From Anaerolineae bacterium (GTDB lineage Bacteria > Chloroflexota > Anaerolineae > Aggregatilineales > Phototrophicaceae): 54,644 bases of DNA. Made by a program: the position numbers and the translations under genes. This document shows, piece after piece, positions 1 to 8,391 of this stretch. How positions within the stretch are numbered: the stretch's first letter is position 1; each line of letters begins with the position of its first letter. The stretch is taken from assembly GCA_025055175.1 (NCBI GenBank), contig JANWYT010000036.1:1-54644 (forward strand), in the 5' to 3' direction. The notes under the pieces were generated by a model. That model had not been told where the DNA came from. It searched no databases and worked only from the letters and a program-made list of their open reading frames with translations.

Positions 1-1
1 T

Positions 2-778
2 GACAACGCGCCACTGCCTACCACACCAACCAGAGGTAGTCGATTGAAGCCCAAGCCTGCCCTGCCTGTGGAGGACGCACAGGATACGCCTTCGTCTGTC
101 GATGTAAGCGACAGCCCGCTGTCTAGGCTGAGGCGCAGCCAGTCCAGCCCAAGCCAAGAGCCAGAAGAACGTCCGCGTCCAACGCTTGGCGGACGGCTCG
201 CTCAGGAAGATCGCCCAGAGGACATCATGCCAACAACTCCCTCTCGCTTGGGCCGTATGAGCGCTTCTCAAACGCCTGGAACAGGGGGAGGACTTACGCT
301 CCCTAACTCATCTGCTGGTGGACGGCTAGGCCCGCGCGCTGGGGTTAAGCGTACGCCTTCAAGCGACAAACCTGCGGAGACCCCGAACGTTCCTGCAGCG
401 CCCAGCCGCCCCACAACGCCCAACTCCGCGCCGCCCGCGCCTATGCCGCCCGCCCGAACGCTGGACGCGTTGCGCCGCGCGCCACAGAGCAGCGCTCCTG
501 GCACAGCACCTTCTGGCCCAAGCCGCCGTCTCCCTGTGGACAACCGCCCGCGCGGGCCGCGCTCAGCGCCACCTGCGCAGACCTCATCTTCCACGCCCAA
601 GCCAACCGATGAAGGTGCGACGGTGCTGCTCATCATCGAATTGGGCAAGGGCAAGCGGGTAGAGATTACGCGCGCGATGGTCGCCGAATACGAAGCGCGT
701 GGCTTTAGCTTTGAAGAAGCTCTCGGTAAGATCAAGCAACAATTTCTTGAGACAGGTTCGTCGTCTGATGAGACTTAG
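2..778 (+). CDS. Pro/Ser-rich low-complexity protein, 5'-partial
   Basis: The frame is open from base 2 to the TAG at 776-778, so the start lies before the window; a TTG at 44 is in frame but nothing marks it as a true start. About 200 residues are Pro/Ser/Thr/Arg-rich and probably disordered, with a recurring short motif around Arg-Leu (SRL, GGRL, SRLG, GGRLG, SRRL). The last 55 residues look folded: a hydrophobic strand (VLLIIELG) followed by two amphipathic helices. No signal peptide or membrane segment is visible in this part. The stop overlaps the next gene by 11 bases, so it belongs to the vWA/tubulin-like operon. It could be a linear-motif scaffold that binds an operon partner several times; that is inference. 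No family recognised. Confidence 0.75.
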   Translation, partial: DNAPLPTTPTRGSRLKPKPALPVEDAQDTPSSVDVSDSPLSRLRRSQSSPSQEPEERPRPTLGGRLAQEDRPEDIMPTTPSRLGRMSASQTPGTGGGLTLPNSSAGGRLGPRAGVKRTPSSDKPAETPNVPAAPSRPTTPNSAPPAPMPPARTLDALRRAPQSSAPGTAPSGPSRRLPVDNRPRGPRSAPPAQTSSSTPKPTDEGATVLLIIELGKGKRVEITRAMVAEYEARGFSFEEALGKIKQQFLETGSSSDET

Positions 779-3347
779 GTTCTGCTTCCTCGTCGTCAGC
801 CTTGTGGTTGCGCTGGCTCAACCGACACAGGGTCAGAGCAGCACTGTCACTTACGATGGGCTGGATATCGTTTTTCTGGTCGATCAGAGCGGCAGCATGG
901 GCGGCAGAGAGTATGGCTTTCGCGGTACAGGCACAGACCCTCTCGGCCTACGCTTTGAAGCTCTCCAATACGCCATCGACGTTCTGGGCAGCTATCGCCT
1001 AAACTTCGCCAGCGATTATCCGATCAATTTGGCTGTAGTTTACTTCGGCTCGGATGCGGAGCGCGGCACGATCCGTAACGGTTGGCGCGCCATCGCCACT
1101 GACGAAGCCGCCTGGGAGAGCCAACGCCAGGAACTGCTCGATCTGTTTTCAGCAGAGTCGTTCCGAGCGACGACTCGACCGGCTAACCTAGGCGATACTA
1201 ACTTCAACGCAGCCTTCCAAGAAGCCATCCTGCTCTTCAGCCAACTCAACACGCGCAATCACATGCGCGTCATCATCATCCTAACCGATGGCGCGCCTTG
1301 CGTGCCACAAGAGATGGGCAACGACTGTCCTTTGCAAGGCCAGCAGCGCCACATGGACAGGCTCTTGGCCCTGACTCAGCGCGACTTCAGCGCTTCCAAC
1401 AATTTAATCTTCGTCGTGGCCTTCGACGAAGAGCGTGAGTTCTGGCCACGCTGGGAGGCGCGCTGGCAAGAGATCGTCGGCCAACCAGAGCGCGCTCGAT
1501 TGGCCAGCAGCAGCGAAGAGATTGGCGCGCGCTTCATAGACATCCTCAACGACTTGTTTGAGCGCAGTGGCAGAGAAGAAGCCCGCTCTGTCGCTTTGCG
1601 CAGCGGCAGCAACGTCATCAGCGTGCCGCCCTACGTCCGCGAATTGCGCGTTTCTTTTTTCAAATCAGACGCGACGCCAGCCAACCTGAACGCTACGCGG
1701 CCCAACGGCAGGACCTTGCGGCCTGACGATCCGCAACTGCGCATCACCAACAGCAACCGCCCCATCGAAGTGTGGTATCTGAGCCAACCAGAAGCAGGGG
1801 ACTGGACTTTTGAGGTGGACGATTCCCGCACTCGCATGAACGTCTATCTGGCCTTCCTACCTCTGCGCGTCAACGCCCAAGTTGACGACGGCCCGTTCAG
1901 CCAATACGAAGACGTGGTCTTGCGCTTGCAATTGCGTCAGGAAGATGGCAGCCCTCTGCCGCCTCCCAGCGATCCTTATGAGCTGAAGCTGGCGCCCAGT
2001 TTGATCCAGCCCGACGGCCAGAGCCTGCCGTTGCAAGCCGTGCCGCTGACCGAGAGCAAGTATGAAATACGACTGCGCCCGCGCCAGAGCGGCGAATACC
2101 GCCTCAGCCTGGAGATCAAAGCCAGCGCGCCTCTGCGCCCCGAAGTGACGCTGCTCGACGCCGAAATAGGCCGCTTCCGCGTCAGCGCGTCCGTGCTAGA
2201 GCTGCTGTCGGCAGTGGCGGGTGAGTATCTGGAAGGGGATGAGTTGGCGTTGCGCGTCCGCCTGAGCCGCGAAGACAGCACCATCCTCAGCAGCGAATCG
2301 ATCACAGTGGAGGCCAGTCTGGAAGGCGGTGGCCAGCGCCTCAGCCAAACTCTGGCCTTCAACGAAGCCGAGGGCGTCTACGAGGGCAGGCTGGCTCTGA
2401 GCTTCAGCGGCGACGCCACGTTCAGCCTAGAGGCGTATTGGCAAGACGGCCAGGAACGCTTCCAGTTGGGCCAGACCATCCGCCAACGCCTGAGCATTTT
2501 GCCTAGCCTGCCCGTCGGTCTGCGCCTGCGTCAACCCTTGAACGCCGAGTATTTCGATACGCAGGGCATACCGCCTGCCAGCGTCAGATTGGACGTGCTG
2601 TTGGAAGCCTACGCGCTGGACAGCAATCAGCCCGTTGATTTGGAAGCACTGGCCAGCGATCCTGCCGCCCTGTGGCAGGTACAGGTGAGCCGTGATGGCC
2701 GTCTGCTAGATGAGCAACCACTCCTCGTGCGCGAAGGCCAGGGACGTTACCGCTTGCCTCTGGGAGAACTCAGCACGGGCTTGTACGAGCTGAACATCCA
2801 AGCTAAAGGCGCGCTGCGGGATCGTTTCGTCCTGGGCTCAGAAGCTGCTCTCGGCCTGCGCTTCAACGTGGTCAGCAACCCAAGCACCCAGCTCTTCTAC
2901 GTCGCTGTGGTGACAGCTGTGCTGATCGTCTTGGCCATTCTGGGCTGGATCATCTGGCGGCAAATCGACGTTCGTCGACACCCCTGCCGAGGCAAGCTGG
3001 CCATCGTGCGCCTGGAGAATGGTCATCCCTCTCAAGAGCTGCTGTCGATCAACCTAGACGCGCTGCGCCGCAACCGAGTCAACCTGCGCCTGCCCAACGA
3101 AGTCAAGGCCGAGACGCTGATCCAGCGCGCAGTAGTAGAATGCTTGGATGAGCGCATGTCCAAAGAAGGCCGCGTGCGCGTGACTTTCTATCCCAAAGGC
3201 AAACCGAAGCGCAGCAGCAACTTGTCGCGGGGCAGCAGCGTGCTGCTAGGTAGTCAGCATAAGGACAACTGGCCAGGCTACGATCATTCGGTGACGCTGG
3301 ATTACCAACTCTGTAAGGACATGGACAGCTATTCAGACACGTTATGA
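768..3347 (+). CDS. Membrane-anchored von Willebrand factor A (vWA) protein 1
   Basis: About 859 residues. I chose the ATG at 768 because it begins directly with a signal peptide (about residues 1-23, ending AQPTQG); a start at 699 would put an unlikely cytosolic leader in front. The vWA domain follows, with MIDAS metal-site residues D39, S41 and S43 (VDQSGSMGG), a threonine in GDTNFN and the aspartate of LTDG. The middle is a long beta-rich, probably Ig-like extracellular region. One membrane helix lies near the C-terminus (VAVVTAVLIVLAILGWIIW) and is followed by a cytosolic tail of about 115 residues. The layout suggests an external sensor or adhesion module linked to the cytosolic tubulin-like/GTPase partners encoded downstream. 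vWA identity is firm; the role is inferred from neighbours. Confidence 0.9.
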   Translation: MRLRFCFLVVSLVVALAQPTQGQSSTVTYDGLDIVFLVDQSGSMGGREYGFRGTGTDPLGLRFEALQYAIDVLGSYRLNFASDYPINLAVVYFGSDAERGTIRNGWRAIATDEAAWESQRQELLDLFSAESFRATTRPANLGDTNFNAAFQEAILLFSQLNTRNHMRVIIILTDGAPCVPQEMGNDCPLQGQQRHMDRLLALTQRDFSASNNLIFVVAFDEEREFWPRWEARWQEIVGQPERARLASSSEEIGARFIDILNDLFERSGREEARSVALRSGSNVISVPPYVRELRVSFFKSDATPANLNATRPNGRTLRPDDPQLRITNSNRPIEVWYLSQPEAGDWTFEVDDSRTRMNVYLAFLPLRVNAQVDDGPFSQYEDVVLRLQLRQEDGSPLPPPSDPYELKLAPSLIQPDGQSLPLQAVPLTESKYEIRLRPRQSGEYRLSLEIKASAPLRPEVTLLDAEIGRFRVSASVLELLSAVAGEYLEGDELALRVRLSREDSTILSSESITVEASLEGGGQRLSQTLAFNEAEGVYEGRLALSFSGDATFSLEAYWQDGQERFQLGQTIRQRLSILPSLPVGLRLRQPLNAEYFDTQGIPPASVRLDVLLEAYALDSNQPVDLEALASDPAALWQVQVSRDGRLLDEQPLLVREGQGRYRLPLGELSTGLYELNIQAKGALRDRFVLGSEAALGLRFNVVSNPSTQLFYVAVVTAVLIVLAILGWIIWRQIDVRRHPCRGKLAIVRLENGHPSQELLSINLDALRRNRVNLRLPNEVKAETLIQRAVVECLDERMSKEGRVRVTFYPKGKPKRSSNLSRGSSVLLGSQHKDNWPGYDHSVTLDYQLCKDMDSYSDTL

Positions 3348-3357
3348 GCGCTGACAT

Positions 3358-4590
3358 ATGACCCGACCTCTGGCCTTCATCCACGCGCTGATCTGGTACG
3401 GGCTGGCTTTTCTGGCTTTCAACATCGCCTGGCCTGTGCTAGGACTGTTCAGCCTGCCCTATCTGTTGGGCAACACAGAGGCTACAGAGCGCGCTCGTCT
3501 GTTGGTTGAACATGCCCTGTATGGGCAAGTTCCCGTCGATTTTCTGACTTCTTTCCTGGCTGGACTTGGCTGGGCTGCGCTCATGACGCTAATGGTGGCC
3601 ACTCTGATGGGCAGCACAGCTCTGTGGTTCGCTCGCCAGCCGCGCCGTATGCGCACCGTCGTCCTGCTAGTGCTGGCCATCGGTATGCTGGGACTGCTAG
3701 GCTGGATTGCATACGACGCTTCAGGACGTGGCTTGTCCTGGATGGCTTGGGTCAGGGAGGGCTGCCCTCGTCCTGCCGTCAACTCGGCCCAGATCATCCT
3801 CACCTGCGGCGAGAACCCGCGCGGCGCACTGGACAATTACGAGGCTATCCTGATTCAGAGCCAGCGCCTATTGCCTGTCTTCATGCTGCTGTGCGCCGTT
3901 TTGGGCTTGGGATTGATGGTCAGCAGCGGACGAATCCGCGTGCAGGCCCAACTAGAAGGCTGCCAGCGCTGCGGCCTTAGCGGGGTGAAGTGCCTGTTGT
4001 GCCAGCCGCGCCTGCAACTCATCATGCCTCGTGCTGAAGTCTCGGCGACTGTGGGCCAGCCGCTGGAACTGCCGCTGACTATCGGCCCTGTGGCTAAGTT
4101 GCCCATGCCTGATGTGCGCCTCAGCTTCAGCCTGCCACGCGACTATCGTCTGCTGAGCGACTCGCTGCCCCAGGGCTGGAGCGCCTTGCAGACCAGCCCG
4201 CCCGTCCTGAGCTGTGACTTGATCGACACCAGCCAAGAACTTCGCATACGTCTTCTGCTGCCAGCCAGACAGTGGCGCAGGCGCAGGAGCGTCAGCTTGC
4301 GCGTGCAAGCTGAGACGCCCTTCAGCTACGATCAACCCTCAACGCAGTGCCTCATCCGCAGCGAAAGGGCGGCCAACTGGGCTGAACGCTTGATGGAGAG
4401 GCTGAGCAGGTGGTTGGGTCGATTCATGGTGAGTGGGCTGAAGCTGATTGGGAGTGCAGCGCGCAGTTCAATCTCGCTCATGCGGAAGGCCTGGAACTGG
4501 CTGCGGCGCAGCGCGCCTCAAGTCGCTCAGGCGATACGGAGGCGCTCAGAAGCATGGTGGAGGAGCTACCGTGATCGTTCGTCGTCTTAG
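3358..4590 (+). CDS. Polytopic membrane protein with CxxC-CxxC knuckle
   Basis: 410 residues, family not recognised. Four hydrophobic helices are visible (roughly residues 8-38, 65-92, 100-120 and 170-190). A putative zinc knuckle follows immediately, with cysteines 202, 205, 212 and 215 (CxxC-6-CxxC). After it comes a beta-rich domain (about 225-320) that resembles an Ig-like sandwich, then a basic, Trp/Arg-rich amphipathic C-terminus that may lie on the membrane. It starts 10 bases after vWA protein 1 and overlaps the next gene by 20 bases, so it is part of the same transcript. It is probably the integral-membrane scaffold of the complex; that is inferred only from topology and position. 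Confidence 0.8.
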   Translation: MTRPLAFIHALIWYGLAFLAFNIAWPVLGLFSLPYLLGNTEATERARLLVEHALYGQVPVDFLTSFLAGLGWAALMTLMVATLMGSTALWFARQPRRMRTVVLLVLAIGMLGLLGWIAYDASGRGLSWMAWVREGCPRPAVNSAQIILTCGENPRGALDNYEAILIQSQRLLPVFMLLCAVLGLGLMVSSGRIRVQAQLEGCQRCGLSGVKCLLCQPRLQLIMPRAEVSATVGQPLELPLTIGPVAKLPMPDVRLSFSLPRDYRLLSDSLPQGWSALQTSPPVLSCDLIDTSQELRIRLLLPARQWRRRRSVSLRVQAETPFSYDQPSTQCLIRSERAANWAERLMERLSRWLGRFMVSGLKLIGSAARSSISLMRKAWNWLRRSAPQVAQAIRRRSEAWWRSYRDRSSS

Positions 4591-5821
4591 CGCTGTCCTG
4601 CTGACCCTGTTGATTGGCGCTCCTGCTCTGGCTCAGAGCAACTCCTTCTGCCAGGAACAAGGGATCGTCTGCCAGCAGATTGGCCTTGATGTACGGCTGA
4701 GGCAGGTCAAGGCCATCTCTGTGCAACCCATCTTCGCTACGCCCATGCTTGAGGCCGACCTAGACGGCGTACGTCCCAACACGCGTCTCGTCTTGCCTGA
4801 TTGGGACGACACTATCTACCTACTGAGCAGCCCAGAGGGAGTAGAAGTCTGTGAGTTGATGATCGCTGGCTTCGCCGATCCTAGCCCACCCTATGCTTTC
4901 ACGCCTTATCTTGACCTGACCACTAACACCAGCCGAGTCAAGATATACGCTTACTGTCAGACGGCTAATTTCCCCAGTCTGCGCGCTCCAGGGCCACGTC
5001 CGCCTAGCCAGGGCGACGGTGAGTTAAGCCGCGAACTACGAGAACTGCCCAGAGGTCAGCGCGAGCGAGTCGCGCAGGTGTGGCAGCGGGCTAGCAGCGG
5101 CGCATGTGTGGACAGCAAGAACGAGATCATCGGTATGGCCAGCATTCTCACCCAGACAGCAGTCTTCATGGCCGCCGATGAGAACCTGACGCCTGAGTCG
5201 TTCATCAGGCGCTACCATGAAGAAGCTCAAATTCCGCTGGCCAAGAGCGACTATCACGCGCTCTATTGCCTGTTGGGTCAAGAAGAAGCGCCTCTGGCAG
5301 CTGATTTGGCTCTGAGCTTTGATCCGCCAACCGGCTTCGCCCCTGCGCGCCTGCGCCTAGAGGATCGCTCTCAAGGGATGCCCTTTGACCGTAGGCTGAC
5401 AATTAGCCACGAGGGCCTGACCATCTACAGCGGTGACGCGCTGCCCACCGATGGCCTGCTGCTCACCGAAGCAGGAGACTATGAAGTCACCTGGACGCTA
5501 GAAGGCTCAGCGTTCACCTATGAAGTTCAGCCCGATGGCAGTCGCCGCAGCGTGGCGCGCCAACCCCAGAGCTTCACAGAGACCTTTAGTCTGAGCAGCC
5601 TCAATCCCTCGCCAACGCCCATCCCAGACCTAGACCGTCCTGTCCTCATCGGCAGCGTGTCTCTCGGGCTGCCCACCTGGACTCTGCTGATCAGCAGCTA
5701 CCTGATCTTCGCCGTTGTAGGCTGGGCCTTCATGTCACGACCGCTGACTCGCTTGATTTGGTTCTTGGCCAACGCCCTGCTCATCGTCTTGGTTGTGCTG
5801 CTCAGAGATCGACTCCCATGA
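4571..5821 (+). CDS. Exported anchored protein with PKD-like region
   Basis: 416 residues from a GTG at 4571. This start is preferred because GGAGGAG lies at the right spacing just upstream and the product then begins with a clean signal peptide (VRRLSAVLLTLLIGAPALAQ). The upstream ATG would add 41 unlikely residues. The exported part contains an alpha-helical region with several Cys, then a beta-sandwich resembling PKD domains (from about PTGFAPARL to the YEV repeat-like strands), a Pro-rich spacer, and two C-terminal membrane helices. The stop overlaps the start of vWA protein 2 (ATGA). No enzyme motif seen. Likely an extracytoplasmic partner of the two vWA proteins; function unknown. Confidence 0.8.
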   Translation: MIVRRLSAVLLTLLIGAPALAQSNSFCQEQGIVCQQIGLDVRLRQVKAISVQPIFATPMLEADLDGVRPNTRLVLPDWDDTIYLLSSPEGVEVCELMIAGFADPSPPYAFTPYLDLTTNTSRVKIYAYCQTANFPSLRAPGPRPPSQGDGELSRELRELPRGQRERVAQVWQRASSGACVDSKNEIIGMASILTQTAVFMAADENLTPESFIRRYHEEAQIPLAKSDYHALYCLLGQEEAPLAADLALSFDPPTGFAPARLRLEDRSQGMPFDRRLTISHEGLTIYSGDALPTDGLLLTEAGDYEVTWTLEGSAFTYEVQPDGSRRSVARQPQSFTETFSLSSLNPSPTPIPDLDRPVLIGSVSLGLPTWTLLISSYLIFAVVGWAFMSRPLTRLIWFLANALLIVLVVLLRDRLP

Positions 5822-8391
5822 ACAATACGCCGTCTCTGCTCGTTGTGTTCACCTTGCTGCTTGCCGTCCTGGGCCTAGCTCAGGCTCAGGATCGGACTGA
5901 TGCTTTGCTGCCGCCGCGCTTGTTCCTGGTGGTGCTGCTAGACAACAGCGGCACGATGGTCGGCGATACATCCTCTCAGGTTGCTAGGATGTCTGCCCCC
6001 AACCAGCGCAGAGGCAGCGATCCTAACCGGGCGCGCCATGCGGCATTGGAACGTATCCTGGAGCAGCTCAACATGGATACGCAGGAACATCGCGCTGCCG
6101 TCCTCAGCTTTGCTCAGGGTCAAAACCAATTGCGCTGGCTGACGCGCGATGAGACCGTCCCCAATGGCGTAGCAATTCCTTTGGGAAGTAGCGCAGATCG
6201 CGCGCCCTACCAACGCTTCTTGGCCGATCTGAGGGCTTTGCCCAACGGCACAGGGCCAGGTGATATAGGACTGGCCCTGAGCAGAGCGCAGGCTGAGGTT
6301 GGCCGCTATGGCGCAGAGCTGAGCAATTACAAGCTCGTCGCGCTGCTCATTGCCGATGATGTCCCTATCGTCCAATTTGCCGAGTCGCCCTGGCAGGGCA
6401 GCTCCAGCACTTGGCGACCAGTCCGTGAAGCCTTTGAGCTAGCCCTGACCAGCCCCGAATGGGTGAATCGGGCGCGTTACAACGGCCTTTGTCAGCACGA
6501 CGGTGGTCAACCCTTGTTCAGTGTTATCGCTTTGGGCAACGCCAACTGGATCGACTCGACAGGTCGGCTCATTCCATCCAACCAGGTGAGCCAGGCGCTC
6601 GGCGCGGGGAACACCTATTACCAAGCTCTGTTGACGGCTCAGGGGGCGCAGCGCCGCGATGGCTCTGGCCCGCTGGTCTACGCTGTTGATCCGCTTTTGA
6701 ATCGGACAGACCTGGACGCAGTGCTGTTGCGGGCTGTGCAGGATTGGCTGAGCGAGGTGCTATGTCTGTGGAACGATCACAACCAGTTCGGTAGCTTTGA
6801 AGGCGAAGCGACGCTCAGCGCTTCTAGCACGCTGATCGCTATCGAAGGTGAGCCAAACATCAACAACACAACGATTTATAACCTGCCTATGTCGCTGCTG
6901 TATGCCCAAGTACGTCTGGTGGTAGAAGGCCAGGCCAGCGTACGTGTCCTGATGGCCGATGGCCAGCCCTTGCCCATCTCGCCTGTGGAGCTGAGCTATA
7001 ACGCCAGCAGTGTAGCGCGCCAGACGCGTCTCTGGTTGCTCAAACGCGATGATCCCAGGATCACCGCCCAAGCCTGGGACGGCGTGTGGCGCATCGTGGC
7101 AGAAGGCCCGAACAACGCTAGCACGGCTGTCCACTTCATGCGTCACCTCATCCCCGATGAGCTGCGCTGGAGTCTGGCCAGTTCCGTGCTAGAAGCCTAT
7201 GATCCGACACAGGGTCACAATTTCGACGTACGTCTCACAATTGACAAGGCAGGCACGCCCGTCGCTGTGCGCCCCAACGACCTCATCGCGGAAGTCGTCG
7301 GGGTGCTGTGTCCTAGCAATCCCGCTAATCCGATTCGGCAGATTACGTACCAGGCCACCGAGACGCTCTACCAGGGCAGCAGCCGCCGTGAGGAGACGCA
7401 AGATGGAGAGACCTACCGCTTCTACGTACGCTATAGGCTAGCCCGGCCTGTCGTGGGCAGCACAGCAGACGAAGTCGACTGCAGCTCCAACGCTGAGAGG
7501 CGCTACGGCCCCACCCTGTCTCTGCCCTTCCGTAGCTCAGAGCAACTCAATATTGAGTCGCCACCCAACAATGCACCCTGGACATGTCCCGACGATGGCC
7601 GTCAGCCGATCAAAGCACGGCTCAGTTTGAGCGGCAGAAGCGACGAGCGGGCCGACAACCTGAACCTGTACGCAGCCGTGCAGGTCTTTTACCCCCCGCC
7701 TACCTTGCAGGCTAATCCTTCTCCTACGCCCGCCCTGCTATTGCAATGGCAAGGCGGCGCCGATGGCTTGTTTGAAGGCTATTTCGATTGCCAGACCTTG
7801 CAGGCGGGCAGCGGCTCGATGCTGGTGCGCGCTGTCTTCCCCAACAACCGCGACAAGACCGAGACGCGCGGGTTCACTTTTTCGCCTACAGCTACCCCTA
7901 CGCCTACACCAACACCAGAGGCAACCGCTGCCCCGACCTTGTTCCCTACTCCTCTACCACCATCGATAGAGGGTGACCTCAAGCCTATCCTCGACGCCGA
8001 TTTTATCCCTGCTGTGCTGATAGCCGTCGGTTCGTTGGCAGGACTAGGCGGTCTGGTGCGACTGTTCCAGCGTTACCAATGGCTGCGTCAGCAGCGGATT
8101 GTCATCATCGAAGACCCCCACGAGAGGCGCCACCTGCTCATTCGTGGATTATGGCGCGTCCTGCCGCTGCGTACCCGCTTCTCCTTCAAGGACAGCGTCC
8201 ACGGCCCGCTGTTCGGACTGGACGTGCGCCCACAGCGTTTGACGCTGATCCTGGAGAAGGCAGGGCAGGTGAACGGTCAACTCCTCCAAGCTCGCACGCC
8301 GCACTTGCTCAGCAGTCGTGAGACAGAAATTAACCTGGAGGGTCTCGGAAGGTATCTTGTCATCTATGATGCCTGGAGGCGCAGTCTATGA
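5818..8391 (+). CDS. Membrane-anchored vWA protein 2
   Basis: 857 residues from the ATG at 5818, which overlaps the previous stop (ATGA). The signal peptide covers about residues 1-23. The vWA domain has a MIDAS-like motif D42, S44, T46 (LDNSGTM), Thr in place of the usual third Ser. Further MIDAS positions are less clear than in vWA protein 1, so metal binding may be altered. A beta-rich ectodomain is followed by a Thr/Pro spacer (about residues 695-715), one membrane helix (VLIAVGSLAGLGGLV) and a cytosolic tail of about 110 residues with beta-strand periodicity. The architecture mirrors vWA protein 1, which suggests a paired receptor or adhesin. Its stop overlaps the tubulin-like gene. Confidence 0.88.
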   Translation: MNNTPSLLVVFTLLLAVLGLAQAQDRTDALLPPRLFLVVLLDNSGTMVGDTSSQVARMSAPNQRRGSDPNRARHAALERILEQLNMDTQEHRAAVLSFAQGQNQLRWLTRDETVPNGVAIPLGSSADRAPYQRFLADLRALPNGTGPGDIGLALSRAQAEVGRYGAELSNYKLVALLIADDVPIVQFAESPWQGSSSTWRPVREAFELALTSPEWVNRARYNGLCQHDGGQPLFSVIALGNANWIDSTGRLIPSNQVSQALGAGNTYYQALLTAQGAQRRDGSGPLVYAVDPLLNRTDLDAVLLRAVQDWLSEVLCLWNDHNQFGSFEGEATLSASSTLIAIEGEPNINNTTIYNLPMSLLYAQVRLVVEGQASVRVLMADGQPLPISPVELSYNASSVARQTRLWLLKRDDPRITAQAWDGVWRIVAEGPNNASTAVHFMRHLIPDELRWSLASSVLEAYDPTQGHNFDVRLTIDKAGTPVAVRPNDLIAEVVGVLCPSNPANPIRQITYQATETLYQGSSRREETQDGETYRFYVRYRLARPVVGSTADEVDCSSNAERRYGPTLSLPFRSSEQLNIESPPNNAPWTCPDDGRQPIKARLSLSGRSDERADNLNLYAAVQVFYPPPTLQANPSPTPALLLQWQGGADGLFEGYFDCQTLQAGSGSMLVRAVFPNNRDKTETRGFTFSPTATPTPTPTPEATAAPTLFPTPLPPSIEGDLKPILDADFIPAVLIAVGSLAGLGGLVRLFQRYQWLRQQRIVIIEDPHERRHLLIRGLWRVLPLRTRFSFKDSVHGPLFGLDVRPQRLTLILEKAGQVNGQLLQARTPHLLSSRETEINLEGLGRYLVIYDAWRRSL

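Noticed and set aside
44..778. TTG at 44 as the true start of the first gene
   Set aside because: The frame is open to base 2 with the same composition and an Arg-Leu motif before the TTG, so the real start lies upstream of the window.
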